DNA of 64,000 nt from Bacillus sp. ISL-34 (GTDB taxonomy: Bacteria; Bacillota; Bacilli; Bacillales; DSM-1321), in contig NZ_JAGGQJ010000002.1 of NCBI RefSeq assembly GCF_018613325.1, positions 124,001 through 188,000 on the forward strand, written 5' to 3'. Below are positions 25,834 to 35,421 of the stretch, piece by piece; positions within the stretch are counted from its first letter, which is position 1; every line of letters begins with the position of its first letter. A program made the position numbers and the translations under genes. A model generated the notes under the pieces. The model saw only the letters and a list, made by a program, of their open reading frames with translations. It was not told the DNA's origin and made no database searches.

Positions 25834-26175
25834 ATGAATGAAGCGTTGGATTTGGAAACCACGGCAAACATTCTTAAATTACTAGGTGATAAAACCCGTT
25901 TGACCATGATTAAGATCATGGCTGAGCATGAATGCTGTGTCTGTGAATTTGTGGATTTATTCGAGATGAGCCAGCCAGCTATCAGCCAGCATTTACGAAA
26001 GTTGAAAGATAGCGGAATCGTGAATGAAGCAAGGAGGGGACAATGGGTTTTTTATTCGTTAAACCCGTCTTCTTCCTATTACTCATTTATTCAGACGGTC
26101 ATCAAGGACTTGCCAAGTCAAAATTTTAAATTAGAAGAATTAACAGCACAAGGAAAACGGATTTGTTGTGACTAA
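25834..26175 (+). CDS. arsR: ArsR-family arsenite-responsive repressor
   Basis: 113 residues with a winged helix (FEMSQPAISQHLRKLKDSGI) and the metalloid site E-C-C-V-C-E-F at Cys34, Cys35 and Cys37 in the alpha-3 helix. An additional pair (RICCD) ends the chain. ArsR/SmtB repressors release operator DNA when arsenite or antimonite bridges these cysteines. It leads an arsR-arsB-arsC operon, with arsB starting 19 bases after its stop. Start ATG follows GGAGGGATGAAATGCT. Confidence 0.94.
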   Translation: MNEALDLETTANILKLLGDKTRLTMIKIMAEHECCVCEFVDLFEMSQPAISQHLRKLKDSGIVNEARRGQWVFYSLNPSSSYYSFIQTVIKDLPSQNFKLEELTAQGKRICCD

Positions 26176-26193
26176 CTAGGAGGTACTACTTCA

Positions 26194-27492
26194 GTGGGAT
26201 CAGTTATTTTGGCAGTTATCATCTTTTTATTAACACTCATATTCGTCATCTGGCAGCCAAAGGGATTGTCGATCGGATATTCAGCTTGTGGCGGTGCGGT
26301 TTTGGCCTTACTTGTTGGAGTCGTGGATTTTACTGATGTCATAGACGTGACATCGATAGTCTGGAACGCCACACTCGCCTTCATCGCCATCATCATCATC
26401 TCGCTCATTTTGGATGAGATAGGATTTTTTGAATGGGCAGCACTGCATATGGCTAGGGCGGCCAAAGGAAATGGAGTAAGGATGTTTGTCTATGTAAGTA
26501 TCCTCGGTGCTCTTGTGGCTGCTTTTTTTGCGAATGACGGAGCGGCACTTATTCTTACACCGATTGTATTAGCAATGGTTCGGGCCTTGAAATTTAGTGA
26601 TAAAATGATTTTCCCGTTTATCATCGCCAGTGGGTTCATTGCCGATACAACCTCACTGCCTTTGGTGGTGAGTAACCTTGTAAACATTGTATCCGCAGAC
26701 TTTTTCAATATCAGTTTCGCCGAGTTTGCTTCAAGAATGATCGTACCGGACATCTTTGCACTTGTAGCAAGCATCTTGGTTTTATATTTGTTTTTCCGTA
26801 AAAGCATACCGAAAAATTACGATGTATCACAGCTTAAAAAACCAGCGGAAGCCATTCAAGACCACAGAATGTTTAGGCTGTCATGGATCGTATTAGGGAT
26901 ATTGCTGGTTGGTTATTTTGCAAGTGAATTTATTGGGGTTCCTGTATCCATCATTGCAGGCATCGTCGCCATCTTCTTCCTCATGATGGCTAGAAGGAGT
27001 CCAGCGGTCAACACGAAAACCGTTATCAAAGGCGCACCATGGGCAATCGTCTTTTTCTCAATTGGAATGTATGTAGTGGTGTACAGCCTGCGAAATGTTG
27101 GATTGACGAATGTATTAACAGATTTAATCCAAGTTACCGCCGATCAAGGATTATTCGTAGCAACGATTGGGATGGGCTTCATCGCTGCCATTCTGTCATC
27201 ACTTATGAATAACATGCCAACCGTCATGATTGATGCCCTTGCCATTTCCGACACCCATACAACAGGCGCAATCAGGGAGGCCCTTATCTATGCCAATGTC
27301 ATCGGTTCGGACTTGGGCCCGAAAATCACTCCGATCGGTTCTTTGGCTACGTTATTGTGGCTGCATGTCCTTTCTTTAAAAGGCGTGAAAATCTCATGGG
27401 GAACCTATTTTAAAACAGGAATCATCTTAACCATCCCAACATTGTTCATCACATTGGTCGGCTTATATATATGGTTACAAATTATTCATTAA
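26194..27492 (+). CDS. arsB: Arsenite efflux permease ArsB
   Basis: 432 residues with a GTG start after GGAGGTACTACTTCA. It has about twelve hydrophobic segments. [20 protein letters not shown] and [16 protein letters not shown] are the duplicated re-entrant motifs of the ArsB/NhaD transporters, and [20 protein letters not shown] is characteristic of ArsB. The protein exports As(III)/Sb(III) across the cell membrane using the proton gradient. Note that it is the ArsB type, not the Acr3 type used in the B. subtilis skin-element ars operon. Confidence 0.94.
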   Translation: MGSVILAVIIFLLTLIFVIWQPKGLSIGYSACGGAVLALLVGVVDFTDVIDVTSIVWNATLAFIAIIIISLILDEIGFFEWAALHMARAAKGNGVRMFVYVSILGALVAAFFANDGAALILTPIVLAMVRALKFSDKMIFPFIIASGFIADTTSLPLVVSNLVNIVSADFFNISFAEFASRMIVPDIFALVASILVLYLFFRKSIPKNYDVSQLKKPAEAIQDHRMFRLSWIVLGILLVGYFASEFIGVPVSIIAGIVAIFFLMMARRSPAVNTKTVIKGAPWAIVFFSIGMYVVVYSLRNVGLTNVLTDLIQVTADQGLFVATIGMGFIAAILSSLMNNMPTVMIDALAISDTHTTGAIREALIYANVIGSDLGPKITPIGSLATLLWLHVLSLKGVKISWGTYFKTGIILTIPTLFITLVGLYIWLQIIH

Positions 27493-27525
27493 ACACTTAC
27501 TTTACCAACAAGGGAGAGAAACAGC

Positions 27526-27945
27526 ATGGCTAAAAAAACACTTTACTTCTTATGTACAGGGAACTCTTGCAGAAGCCAAATGGCAGAGGCATGGGGGAAG
27601 AAATATTTAGGTAACGAATGGGAAGTGCTTAGCGCAGGAATCGAGGCCCACGGGTTAAATCCAAAAGCTGTAAAAGCAATGAATGAAGTTGGATTGGACA
27701 TCTCCAATCAAACATCGGATATCATCGACCCTGACATATTGAATAATGCCGATTTTGTCGTTACATTATGTGGCGATGCGGCAGACAAATGTCCAATGAC
27801 GCCACCGCATGTTAAACGTGAACATTGGGGCTTTGATGACCCGGCAAAAGCCGAAGGAACAGATGATGAAAAATGGGCTACCTTCCAACGTGTTCGTGAT
27901 GAAATAGGAGAAAGAATTGCACGTTTCTCTAAAACGGGTGAATAA
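27526..27945 (+). CDS. arsC: Thioredoxin-coupled arsenate reductase
   Basis: 139 residues. The phosphatase-like P-loop is [16 protein letters not shown] with nucleophile Cys10 and Cys15. The two further redox cysteines are in [11 protein letters not shown] (about Cys82 and Cys89). This is the low-molecular-weight-phosphatase-type ArsC of Gram-positives, which reduces arsenate to arsenite with thioredoxin; ArsB then exports the product. Last gene of the operon, with a good ribosome site (AAGGGAGAGAAACAGC). Full family length. Confidence 0.95.
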   Translation: MAKKTLYFLCTGNSCRSQMAEAWGKKYLGNEWEVLSAGIEAHGLNPKAVKAMNEVGLDISNQTSDIIDPDILNNADFVVTLCGDAADKCPMTPPHVKREHWGFDDPAKAEGTDDEKWATFQRVRDEIGERIARFSKTGE

Positions 27946-27995
27946 ATAAAATTGAAAAGCCGTGAGTGTTAGTAGGCGGGCAAAAGACCATAAAG

Positions 27996-28024
27996 AAAAA
28001 GCTGCCAAAATTGGCAGCTCTTTT
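27996..28024. terminator. Bidirectional terminator between arsC and the SurA-like gene
   Basis: AAAAGCTGCCAA-aa-TTGGCAGCTCTTTT; A and T runs on both sides serve both convergent units. Confidence 0.9.
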
Positions 28025-28029
28025 CATCA

Positions 28030-28800
28030 TTAAATCTTAATATCGACCTTAGCATTTTTCTGAAGTTCTTCCACATGCTTCACAAGCTTTTCTTGTTTCT
28101 TTTGCTGCTCTAGTTGTTCCTTGATTTGCGGCTTCATTTCTTCGAGTTTCTGTACCTTCTGTCCGCTTGTTTTAGCTTGCTCTGCAACCTGGTCGTAATA
28201 CTTTTGGATTTCTTCATCAGTTGCTTCTTCCACTTTAATCTCTTTTTCAACGTACTTCGTATATGGGATGTTCTCTGCGATCTGAGCATTCAGCGTTTCC
28301 GTATTCAGACCTGCTTGCTTCATCGCTTCCTTGAATTTCTCTTCACTCTCATATTGCTTTTCAATTTCGGCAAGTTGCTTTTCAATTTCGGCCTTGGAAG
28401 CTGTGTAGCCCTTTTTATCAGCTGCTTGAAGCAGCAATGTTTGCCCCACTAAAGAGTTGAGCGTTTGCTCTTTAATTTGTTTGGCTCCCTCCTTGGTTGT
28501 TGGGTCTTGTCCGAATTGCTGCATCTGCATTTGTGTGGTTGACAGCACGGTATTATATTCCGCACCTGAAATTTTTTCGTCATTGACGATGGCCACCGTT
28601 TTCTTTTCATCCACCTTTTGCTTGTCTAGTTTCTTCTGCATTTCTTCCATCTGTTTTTGCTGTTCCTCAGTTGCTTTAGCCGTTTCTTTCTCAGTTGTCT
28701 CTTTCTCGTCATTTTTCTTATCTGCTTCATCGTTCGAACCACAAGCCGTTAGAACAACTGCCAATAATCCAATGATGATTGGGTACAATAGTTTCTTCAT
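28030..28800 (-). CDS. SurA-N/PrsA-like lipoprotein
   Basis: 256 residues. A lipobox (LAVVLTACGSN) follows the signal peptide, with Cys20 as the lipidated residue. A Lys/Glu/Gln-rich linker precedes a SurA N-terminal chaperone domain (AIVNDEKISGAEYNTVLSTT, LNSLVGQTLLLQAADKKGYT). It ends in a charged coiled region. The parvulin catalytic domain found in full PrsA is missing, so it is more likely a holdase-type chaperone at the outer membrane face than a prolyl isomerase. Start ATG follows GAGGAGACTGAAAT. Monocistronic. Confidence 0.82.
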   Translation of the reverse strand: MKKLLYPIIIGLLAVVLTACGSNDEADKKNDEKETTEKETAKATEEQQKQMEEMQKKLDKQKVDEKKTVAIVNDEKISGAEYNTVLSTTQMQMQQFGQDPTTKEGAKQIKEQTLNSLVGQTLLLQAADKKGYTASKAEIEKQLAEIEKQYESEEKFKEAMKQAGLNTETLNAQIAENIPYTKYVEKEIKVEEATDEEIQKYYDQVAEQAKTSGQKVQKLEEMKPQIKEQLEQQKKQEKLVKHVEELQKNAKVDIKI

Positions 28801-29433
28801 ATTTCAGTCTCCTCTCGTATTCAATGCTAAAAAATCATCTAATGCGCATTATAAAGGAATTTCCCATTAAAACACAATAAATTCATTCTTTTTTTCCAGA
28901 AAACAGGAAGATAGTATAGGCATTATCTCATTATATAAGTGTAACATTCGCGGAAATGAACCCATTTACCCTTCGACATGCAAAATTCTTAATGGGAATG
29001 CGAAGGCTTGATACTTGGTGGCAGTCAGAAACTTGTAATCAATCTCTTAATCACAAAACGTAACTACTGTAAATTGGTTTAGTAAAAGAAAGACTCGTCA
29101 GAAGATTCTTTGATACTCTTCTAGAATTAAGCGGTTTAAACTCCAGGTTAGTATTCAAAACATACAAAAACACATTTCCTTTTTCCTACAGAAAGCGCCT
29201 AACAATTTTAAAGGCAAGTTATTAATATAAAGACAAGGAAAAAAATCCAATTTAAAATAAGAGACTATCTGTTGATTTGTCGGAGCTTCCATTACAGTTT
29301 GGTCCTAATAAAGGAGGATACAATTCATGGACGTGGTTGAGTAAGAGTGTAGATTATGTAAGCGCTCATAAATCAATACATCCTATGGGTTATTATCATT
29401 AATCTTTAAATTATATTCTAGGAGGATAATTGA
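28801..29433. other. Long non-coding region upstream of the secreted hydrolase
   Basis: About 630 bases, AT-rich, many stops in all frames. A cre-like sequence TGTAAGCGCTCATA at 29357-29370 fits the CcpA consensus except one base. A strong AAAGGAGG at 29312 leads only to a 5-codon frame ending TAA at 29344. Part of 29150-29240 loosely resembles 30990-31080 beyond the hydrolase gene. Confidence 0.4.
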
Positions 29434-30426
29434 ATGAAAATAAAAAAGTCTCCCTTTCTTTCTTTACTAATGGTTGGTATTCTCGCCGTTGCTACTCCAC
29501 TTGCTAGTGCAGCTGACAACAAGGCTAAAATGTTAGAAGTCCCTATTAAGGAACCTTCTGTTAATTTAATATCAGAAGTTGTTTACTCTCAGCAACCTAT
29601 TTATGGTGATTCCAATGTTCCACTAGAAATGGATATATTACAGCCTGAAGGTAAAAAACCACTTCCTGCAGTTGTATTTGTACCAGGAGGTGGATTCATG
29701 TCAGCTAATAAAGATAAGTCTGTACAACAAAGAATGACTATTTCAGAGGCAGGTTACGTTGTCGCTAGTATTGAATATCGGGTTACACCTCAGAGTACCT
29801 TCCCTTCATCACTTGAAGATGTGAAAGCGGGCATTCGCTACCTGCGTGCCAATGCTGAAAAATTTAATATCGACCCTGAGAATATCGTTGTAATGGGTAG
29901 TTCAGCTGGCGGATATCTTGCTGCGTTTGCTGGAATAACAAATGGTTTGGCGGAATTCGATAAAGGGGAAAATCTAGATCAAAGCAGTGATGTGAAAGCG
30001 GTTATCGATTTATATGGACTTTCTGACTTAACGAGAGTTGGAGATGGCTTTTCAGAAGAGATTCAGGCACTTCACAAATCTCCTTCTGCACCAGAAGGTA
30101 TGTGGGTAAATGGACCTTCCGTAATGAGCCCTGGTGGTTCAATTTTTGATAATCTTGAAAAAGCAGCCAAAGCAAACCCCATCACGTATATCACTAAGAA
30201 TGCACCTCCGTTTTTAATCATGCACGGAGATAAAGATACACTTGTTTCACAAAACCAAACTGAAATATTACACGAAAATTTAATTAACAAAGGGGTTGAT
30301 TCCACTTATTATGTTGTAAAAGGTGCTGGCCATGGTGGAACTCACTGGGTGCAACCAAAAGTCTTGAAAATCTTGATTAACTTCTTAGATAAACACGTAA
30401 AAGGTAAAGAAAATAAAAAGAACTAA
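29434..30426 (+). CDS. Secreted alpha/beta hydrolase (esterase/lipase-like)
   Basis: 330 residues. A signal peptide (MKIKKSPFLSLLMVGILAVA, cleavage near ASA) is followed by an alpha/beta hydrolase of the BD-FAE/HSL type. The oxyanion motif is PGGGFMSANKD (H-G-G-G replaced by P-G-G-G), the nucleophile Ser is in VMGSSAGGYLAA, Asp is in IMHGDKDTLV and His is in GAGHGGTHW. It should be exported and cleave esters, possibly acetylated polysaccharide or xenobiotic esters. AGGAGGATAATTG precedes the ATG. It is isolated between two long non-coding stretches. Its substrate cannot be told. Confidence 0.85.
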   Translation: MKIKKSPFLSLLMVGILAVATPLASAADNKAKMLEVPIKEPSVNLISEVVYSQQPIYGDSNVPLEMDILQPEGKKPLPAVVFVPGGGFMSANKDKSVQQRMTISEAGYVVASIEYRVTPQSTFPSSLEDVKAGIRYLRANAEKFNIDPENIVVMGSSAGGYLAAFAGITNGLAEFDKGENLDQSSDVKAVIDLYGLSDLTRVGDGFSEEIQALHKSPSAPEGMWVNGPSVMSPGGSIFDNLEKAAKANPITYITKNAPPFLIMHGDKDTLVSQNQTEILHENLINKGVDSTYYVVKGAGHGGTHWVQPKVLKILINFLDKHVKGKENKKN

Positions 30427-30449
30427 AGTGAGAAAAATGAATTGAAGCT

Positions 30450-30484
30450 AAATCCTTCCGTGAATCGTACGGAAGGATTTCTTA
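30450..30484 (+). terminator. Terminator of the hydrolase gene
   Basis: AAATCCTTCCGT-gaatcgt-ACGGAAGGATTT followed by CTT. Confidence 0.8.
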
Positions 30485-31183
30485 GTGTGCAGTGGATTCC
30501 AATGGATATACGAAATTTTCATCTCAGTAAAACAAGAAACAAAAAGTCTGCAAAGGTCTTCTTCCAGAAAAGCTTTGCAGTCTATTTGAAATCAAACGAA
30601 AAAGTAGAAAGAAAAAACTCTACATAAACATTAATACGAAACTAACAAGCAATTTTCAAATGAATAGTAGACTCGGTAGAAGATACTGATAAGGCCATAA
30701 CAAACAAGGTTTAATAGCTTGGGTTAACTGAGAAGTCTACATAATATTATCTTACTAATAATTTATGGCTCGCCCTTTATAAATTGTTTAGGAATCGGCA
30801 GAGAGTAGGATCAAGGGAGATTTGAAAACGGAGTTCCCTGCTTTTCTAAAAACGCTATAAATATTATTCGAATGATTGAAGTCTAAGAAGAATACTGTGC
30901 AAATTAAATTAGCGAACGTCTTCTTTCTTATATATCACTAAGCAGTTTTACTAGTTGGATAGGTTGCACTATCCGAATAGACTACATAATAACTGAAAAT
31001 AAACTTCTTTTTTCCTACATTAAGTGGCTAACATTCCTTACCGCCAGCTAATAAAATTAGATTATGGAAAAGTCAGATACTTAAAAAGGAGGGAGCAGAG
31101 GTTACAAAAAAATGAAAGCGTTTCCTATTGGTGCAGGGTACGATTTGTTAAATGAAATCTAAATTTAAAGGGGGGCAATAATA
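30485..31183. other. Long non-coding region upstream of the catabolic cluster
   Basis: About 700 bases without a supportable ORF. At 31113-31126 TGAAAGCGTTTCCT is a near match to the CcpA cre consensus, 60 nt before the MFS gene, consistent with carbon catabolite repression of the aromatic pathway. A 61-residue frame at 30442-30627 begins before the terminator and lacks a ribosome site. Confidence 0.45.
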
Positions 31184-32542
31184 ATGAAGTTGATTAACCC
31201 AATGAAAGTAATTGACGGAAGCCGCATTCATTCATTCCATATTTGGCTTGTTTTTTGGCTTTTTCTCGTCATTTTGTTCGATGGATATGATGTTGTCATT
31301 TACGGGGCTGTCGTTCCATCCCTTATTAAGGAATGGGGAATATCGGATGTGACAGCAGGTGCAATTGGTAGTTATACGGTAATGGGTACAGCGGCCGGCG
31401 CAATCGTATTCGGGTTACTTGCAGACAAATTGGGCAGGAAGAAAATTATCTTGTTGACCATTTTCCTCTTCAGCTTTTTCACACTGCTATCTGGGTTCGC
31501 CAATGGACCGACAATGTTTATAATTTTTCGGGTCATTGCAGGTATTGGCCTAGGGGGAGTCATGCCAAATGTTATTGCCTTGACCACTGAATTTGCACCT
31601 AAGCACATCCGTTCTGCTCTAGTGTCATTCGTTTTTTGTGGTTATTCGGTTGGAGCTATAGCAGCAGCACTTACAAGCCGGTCGCTTCTGCCGACTGTTG
31701 GCTGGGAGCCCGTTTTCTGGCTCGCGGGAATCCCTCTTTTGTTCTTTCCATTGTTAATCAAAATCATACCGGAATCTGTTAGCTTCCTAATTCAAACTGG
31801 TAAAGTGGAAGAAGCCAAGAGAGTTCTTGCCAAGATTGATCCAACTATAAACGTGAAAGAAGCAATAGAACTTAAGAAACCTGATGAGAGAGCACCAGGT
31901 TCACCTGTTATAAAATTGTTTGAACAAAAACGTGCAATAAGCACCGTAATGTTCTGGATTTCCTGCTTCAGCGCTTTTATTTTGATTTACTCGATGAATA
32001 CATGGCTTCCACGCCTTATGATGCAGGCTGGTTATGACCTTAAATCAAGCCTCACCTTTATTGCGGTCATGCAAATCGGAGCTATTGTAGGGACCATCGT
32101 ATTTGGCCGATTGGTGGATAAACTGGGCTTTAAGAAAGTACTTGTTCCCCTGTTCTTCTGTGGTGCGATTGCCCTGTCGCTCATCGGCTTCACGAACAGT
32201 CCATTTATCGCATATGGCCTGATTTCAGTAATAGGTGCTGCATCGGTGGGTGTACAGAATATGTCAAATGCATTTGTTTCCCAGTATTATCCTACTGAAA
32301 TGCGTTCCACGGCCCTAGGCAGTACCATGGCTTTTGGACGTATGGGGGGGATAGTGGCTCCAACATTCGTAGGTATTCTTCTTACAATGAACTTGCAGCC
32401 CCAGTATAACTTCGCAGCAATTGCAAGCGCCGCTGTGCTTGGGGGATTCGCGATGCTGTTCGTTCAGGAGAAGCATGGTAATTATAATAAGGAAACGGAC
32501 AAACCTGAATCGGAAGAAGATCGTTTGAATGCCGCTAAATAA
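31184..32542 (+). CDS. MFS transporter, aromatic acid:H+ symporter (AAHS) family
   Basis: 452 residues, twelve predicted transmembrane helices. LFDGYDVVIYGAVVPSLIKE in helix 1 holds the D-G-x-D motif typical of the AAHS family (PcaK, BenK, MhbT). GLLADKLGRKKIILL is the MFS loop 2-3 motif, repeated as GRLVDKLGFKKVLV. Family members import benzoate, hydroxybenzoates, gentisate or hydroxycinnamates. It starts the catabolic cluster, with AAAGGGGGGCAATAATA before the ATG and a cre-like site upstream. The substrate is inferred from the neighbouring enzymes. Confidence 0.9.
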   Translation: MKLINPMKVIDGSRIHSFHIWLVFWLFLVILFDGYDVVIYGAVVPSLIKEWGISDVTAGAIGSYTVMGTAAGAIVFGLLADKLGRKKIILLTIFLFSFFTLLSGFANGPTMFIIFRVIAGIGLGGVMPNVIALTTEFAPKHIRSALVSFVFCGYSVGAIAAALTSRSLLPTVGWEPVFWLAGIPLLFFPLLIKIIPESVSFLIQTGKVEEAKRVLAKIDPTINVKEAIELKKPDERAPGSPVIKLFEQKRAISTVMFWISCFSAFILIYSMNTWLPRLMMQAGYDLKSSLTFIAVMQIGAIVGTIVFGRLVDKLGFKKVLVPLFFCGAIALSLIGFTNSPFIAYGLISVIGAASVGVQNMSNAFVSQYYPTEMRSTALGSTMAFGRMGGIVAPTFVGILLTMNLQPQYNFAAIASAAVLGGFAMLFVQEKHGNYNKETDKPESEEDRLNAAK

Positions 32543-32543
32543 T

Positions 32544-32586
32544 AGTCGTAAATCCCGATGAGATACTCTCTTCGGGATTTACGACT
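32544..32586 (+). promoter_or_regulatory. 15-bp perfect hairpin between MFS and DUF3237 genes
   Basis: AGTCGTAAATCCCGA (32544-32558) and TCGGGATTTACGACT (32572-32586) pair without mismatch around a 13-base loop. No T run follows, and the DUF3237 ribosome site begins a few bases later. It could attenuate or stabilise the mRNA, or act as an operator. Confidence 0.6.
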
Positions 32587-32606
32587 GAGAGGAAGGGAAA
32601 GAGGAA

Positions 32607-33062
32607 ATGAGCATAAACCTGAAGCATATTTTTACGGCGAACATACATGTGGACGATCCTCTTGAAGTAGGGGATGTGGGAACGGGTATAAGAAGAGTCA
32701 TCCCTATAACGGGTGGAACGTTTTCCGGGCCTGGGATAAAAGGAATTGTTTTACCGGGTGGCGCGGATTACCAGATGATTCGATATGACGGCATGACGGA
32801 GGCACTTGCCCATTATACGATTCAAACAGAGGAGGGGGTGCTTATTTATGTTGTGAACAAAGGTTACCGGCATGGTCCCAAAGAAATTATTGACCGTATC
32901 ATCCAAGGGGAAGAGGTCCCAATTGGATCTTATTATTTTAAAACGGCTCCCTTGTTTGAGACAGGGAGTGAAGAATATGCCTTTTTAAATCGAAATATTT
33001 TTGTAGGAGAAGGCATTAGAAGACCTTCTGATGTGCAGATGAAATTTTATCAGGTACTATGA
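32607..33062 (+). CDS. DUF3237 domain protein in the aromatic cluster
   Basis: 151 residues, spanned by DUF3237. Motifs are GTGIRRVIPITGGTFSGPGI near residue 25, KGIVLPGGADYQMIRYDG near 45, GVLIYVVNKGYRHGP near 77 and FKTAPLFETGSEEYAFLNRN near the end. This beta-barrel-like family is of unknown function but often lies in catabolic clusters for aromatic or terpenoid compounds. It follows the transporter by 64 bases and precedes the regulator, with AGGAAGGGAAAGAGGAA before the ATG. It might act as an isomerase, lyase or binding protein in the pathway; nothing in the sequence decides. Confidence 0.85.
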   Translation: MSINLKHIFTANIHVDDPLEVGDVGTGIRRVIPITGGTFSGPGIKGIVLPGGADYQMIRYDGMTEALAHYTIQTEEGVLIYVVNKGYRHGPKEIIDRIIQGEEVPIGSYYFKTAPLFETGSEEYAFLNRNIFVGEGIRRPSDVQMKFYQVL

Positions 33063-33139
33063 TTTTTAGTTTTCCCTCTTTCATTATGTGTTTCTTCATT
33101 TACAATAGGATTAGGGAGAATTAGGAAGGAGGGATGGTT

Positions 33140-35350
33140 TTGTCTAGCAGTAAAAGAGAAAAATTAATGAGAAAAGTAGATAACCATTTGCGAAAGACAT
33201 CGCGTTATCTGATTAAGATTGACACCGAAGAAGAGGCACTGCAGTACTTGACCGATTCCTTTCGATCTGAACTATACTGCGATTTTGTTGGTGTCGTGTT
33301 AGAAGAGGGCGGGCAGCTTTTACCGAAAGCGTGGAGCGGCAACATCCCTTCTGTAACCGAGGCCTTTCCATTTTCCACAGATGACTGTTCCTCCAAATTA
33401 TTTCGTCAAAGTATGACGTATAAAACAGCGGAAGTGCCGGAAAAATGCCATATGGCAAAAGTATTGAAGAAGGCCAACATTAAAACCTGGTTTACTGTCC
33501 CCCTCAAAGACGACATTCACCATTTTGGCTTCTGCATAGTTGGTTTCTTAAGCTTCGTCCCGCTTTTGGATATGGAAGTTCACTTCGAGGAATTTGGAAA
33601 GGATATGGCAGTTGCCATGGCAATGGCGAGGGAAAAGGAAACACAGCTGAAAAAAATAGAAGGCATTGAATGGATTAGCAAAAACCTCTCACTCGATGCA
33701 CCTCTTGAACAGCATATCGCCGAACTGACGTCTAGGGCAGGAAAAGGGACCAATGCCGATTTTGCCTGCATTTATTTATATAATGAAAAAGAAAACTGTT
33801 TTGTTTTCCAACAACCTGCTTACGGGAAGATGGAATACGCACACAAAATCATGATCCAAGACAATTATATGCTGAAAGACTACTTTCCCTTTCTGGAAAC
33901 ACCTGGTGGGAATCAGCTAACGATTCCTCTTTTCAATGATCTGAAACCAATAGGAGTCCTGCATGTTGGGAACAAAGGCACAGGTGTATTTTCAGAAGAT
34001 GATTTGAGAATGTTGGAGCTGTTGTCCAAACACGTTGCTGCTTTGCTCGAAAATGCTCGTTTATATCATAGCGAAAGAGATCATAAACACAGGCTTCAAT
34101 TTCTTTTGGATTCTCAGCAAGCGCTTGTAAAGGAAACCGTTGAAGTTGACAATTTTGATGGCATCACAACCATGCTCGGCGGAATATTTCAAAGTTCGGT
34201 CATCTTATTTGACCGGTTTATGCGGGAGTTATCAGTTCTCGACTCTGGACATGAAGGTGGTCCGCTATATACACATCAGTTGGCTGAAAGAGCAAAGGAA
34301 GAACTCGGTAATCAAAAAGGGAACGAACTTATCACTATGCAAGATCCCACTAACGCAGACTATTATTTTTCATTCTGGCCAGTTAGTGGCGGTGGCAATT
34401 TACTTGGCTACCTAGCCATTCGCAGGTCTGGTGTAGAAATGGATGAGTTCGACCGTCTGACGGTCGATTTGGCTCGGAATATTTGCTCAATCCAGTTTAT
34501 AAAGCAAAAGCTCGTCCTGGATGCAAAAGAACAGGCAAAGGATAGCTTCATTAGCAAATTGCTGACAGAAAAAATTGATAATGAAGAAAGCATTATCCAA
34601 TATGCAAACTTATTTCAATGGGACCTGTTCAGCCGCCATCGGTTGGCTGTTTTGTCCATAGAGCTTGATGGAAGTGAAATGGAAGGAAGCAATCTTCTTG
34701 AACAGCAGACGAAAAAAACGCTTGTTTGGGACTCAATAAAATCTCATCTGTCGGAGCTCGATCGCACTTTTATATCTGCATCACATGACGAAAAGTTTGT
34801 TCTACTTGTTTCAACTGAAATGGAAGGGGATAAGCCGAAAAAGTTTTGGGCCACGCTTTTTGAAAGTATTCAGAGCTGGGCCGCGAAGGGATCTATCGAA
34901 TGTAAAGTGCTGATGGGGATCGGGAGTGAAACGGAGAATATCCAGGATTATTATGTGAGCTATCAGCAGGCCGTTCAAGCATTGAATATAGTAAGTAGTC
35001 GGTTCGCAAACACAGGTTATTCACTTTTTAAAGACCTCGGTTCCTATACCATTCTCCATCACTTGGGTCATTCAACTGCCATTGATTTATTTGTGAAGAG
35101 TCAACTAGGACCTCTTATCAAATATTCAGAAGGGAAAAACATCGATTTGTTCAATACTCTCCATGTTTTCCTTCAAAATAACGGGAATGTAAAAGGCACG
35201 GCTGAAGAACTCTATATTCATCGGAGTTCCCTCATATACCGGCTTGAAAGAATCGAATTGCTTCTGGATGCCGAATTAAATGATGCTGAAGTCCGGTTCA
35301 ATTTGATGATGGCATTAAAGCTTTATGATATGAATGGTGGACTTTTCTAA
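33140..35350 (+). CDS. GAF - PucR-type transcriptional activator of the cluster
   Basis: 736 residues. The TTG at 33140 lies 6 bases after AAGGAGGG; the ATG at 33134 directly touches the ribosome site. Two GAF-like sensory regions lie at roughly residues 20-160 and 175-310 (VGVLEEGGQLLPKAW-type and IGVLHVGNKGTGVFSEDDLR segments). The C-terminus is the PucR helix-turn-helix (NGNVKGTAEELYIHRSSLIY then RLERIELLLDAEL). Such proteins activate catabolic genes on binding an aromatic acid or CoA ester. It probably controls the operon starting at 35501 and perhaps the transporter. It has its own terminator. Confidence 0.88.
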   Translation: MSSSKREKLMRKVDNHLRKTSRYLIKIDTEEEALQYLTDSFRSELYCDFVGVVLEEGGQLLPKAWSGNIPSVTEAFPFSTDDCSSKLFRQSMTYKTAEVPEKCHMAKVLKKANIKTWFTVPLKDDIHHFGFCIVGFLSFVPLLDMEVHFEEFGKDMAVAMAMAREKETQLKKIEGIEWISKNLSLDAPLEQHIAELTSRAGKGTNADFACIYLYNEKENCFVFQQPAYGKMEYAHKIMIQDNYMLKDYFPFLETPGGNQLTIPLFNDLKPIGVLHVGNKGTGVFSEDDLRMLELLSKHVAALLENARLYHSERDHKHRLQFLLDSQQALVKETVEVDNFDGITTMLGGIFQSSVILFDRFMRELSVLDSGHEGGPLYTHQLAERAKEELGNQKGNELITMQDPTNADYYFSFWPVSGGGNLLGYLAIRRSGVEMDEFDRLTVDLARNICSIQFIKQKLVLDAKEQAKDSFISKLLTEKIDNEESIIQYANLFQWDLFSRHRLAVLSIELDGSEMEGSNLLEQQTKKTLVWDSIKSHLSELDRTFISASHDEKFVLLVSTEMEGDKPKKFWATLFESIQSWAAKGSIECKVLMGIGSETENIQDYYVSYQQAVQALNIVSSRFANTGYSLFKDLGSYTILHHLGHSTAIDLFVKSQLGPLIKYSEGKNIDLFNTLHVFLQNNGNVKGTAEELYIHRSSLIYRLERIELLLDAELNDAEVRFNLMMALKLYDMNGGLF

Positions 35351-35377
35351 AACAGCCTATATAGGCTGTTTTTTTAT
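35350..35377 (+). terminator. Terminator of the PucR-type regulator gene
   Basis: AAACAGCCTATATAGGCTGTTTTTTT, a near loopless stem with a seven-T run. Confidence 0.85.
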
Positions 35378-35421
35378 CCTACAAAATAGCCGAAGTAATT
35401 ATAGTTTTTTCCCTCATTTTG

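Noticed and set aside
30442-30627. 61-residue plus-strand frame after the hydrolase
   Set aside because: Contains the hydrolase terminator inside its first codons.
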